Of a DNA stretch of 5,841 nucleotides, positions 5,681-5,841 are shown piece after piece (positions within the stretch are counted from its first letter, which is position 1; every line of letters begins with the position of its first letter). Source of the stretch: Clostridiales bacterium. Lineage in GTDB: Bacteria; Bacillota_A; Clostridia; Peptostreptococcales; Anaerovoracaceae. Location of the stretch: the NCBI GenBank assembly GCA_015058265.1, contig SVCR01000116.1:1-5841 (forward strand), read 5' to 3'. The position numbers and the translations under genes were made by a program. Below the pieces are notes generated by a model. It worked only from the letters and a program-made list of their open reading frames with translations, had not been told where the DNA came from and did no database searches.

Positions 5681-5841
5681 ATGGCTGCAAGAAAACCACG
5701 AAATGATATGGACTTCATGGCTGTAGCGCTTGGCGGAGATATGAACTGCTACGGTGTCGTCAAGACTTTCTATGAAGCGTATGGCATCGGATCTGCGATG
5801 GCAGGGAGGACGCCTGTTTTTCCTACTGCCGGCAGCAGGCT
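5681..5841 (+). CDS. N-terminus of a probable ATP-grasp carboxylate-amine ligase (continues beyond window)
   Basis: An ATG at 5681, with a GGAGGA ribosome binding site at 5665-5670 ten bases upstream, opens a frame running to the right edge. It gives 53 codons, with residues 11-36 reading DFMAVALGGDMNCYGVVKTF then YEAYGI. This matches the N-terminus of ATP-grasp proteins of the D-aspartate ligase/carboxylate-amine ligase type (pattern xFxPVxLGxDxNxYGxARxFHEEYGIxS), where a Rossmann-like pre-ATP-grasp domain begins. Such enzymes join a carboxylate to an amine with ATP; the D-aspartate ligases of Enterococcus and Lactococcus build the bridge on lysine of the peptidoglycan precursor. The gene starts 34 bases after the fem gene and is likely in the same operon. 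The catalytic domain lies outside the window, so the assignment depends on a short N-terminal pattern and on context. Confidence 0.7.
   Translation, partial: MAARKPRNDMDFMAVALGGDMNCYGVVKTFYEAYGIGSAMAGRTPVFPTAGSR

Overview
The window looks like core chromosome of a low-to-mid GC member of the Bacillota, most likely a clostridial anaerobe. The reasons are AGGAGG-type ribosome binding sites, an NrdR/Cmk pair, a RadC gene, and a FemA/MurM-type aminoacyltransferase, a protein class largely typical of Gram-positive Firmicutes. All convincing genes are on the plus strand. No mobile element, CRISPR array, tRNA or rRNA was seen.

Layout. Bases 1-140 are the 3' end of rplT (ribosomal protein L20). It is followed by an apparent 55-codon single-pass membrane protein (159-326) and a strong intrinsic terminator (387-413), which closes the ribosomal operon. 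Bases 421-604 are AT-rich with no convincing gene, but they contain a 10-bp inverted repeat and a compound stem. A promoter-like pair (605-633), whose 17-bp spacer is almost filled by a palindrome close to the NrdR-box consensus, then leads into nrdR (732-1178) and cmk (1206-1868). Both genes serve nucleotide and deoxynucleotide supply, and a terminator hairpin (1903-1930) follows them. radC (1973-2659) has its own strong ribosome binding site.

The last half is a cell-wall block. It holds a MurE-like Mur ligase (2738-4273), a FemA/FemB/MurM-type peptidoglycan bridge aminoacyltransferase (4312-5646), and the first 53 codons of what looks like an ATP-grasp carboxylate-amine ligase (5681 to the right edge). 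The Mur ligase lacks the DNPR motif of meso-diaminopimelate-adding MurE; the aligned residues are E-D-Y-G. Together the three genes suggest a locus for the third stem-peptide residue and its side-chain bridge, possibly an acidic D-amino acid such as D-Asp. Substrates cannot be read from sequence alone, so this pathway is inference.

The observations most worth checking are the unusual Mur ligase and its cell-wall cluster, the putative NrdR autoregulatory operator inside its own promoter, and the unannotated-looking small membrane protein at the end of the ribosomal operon.
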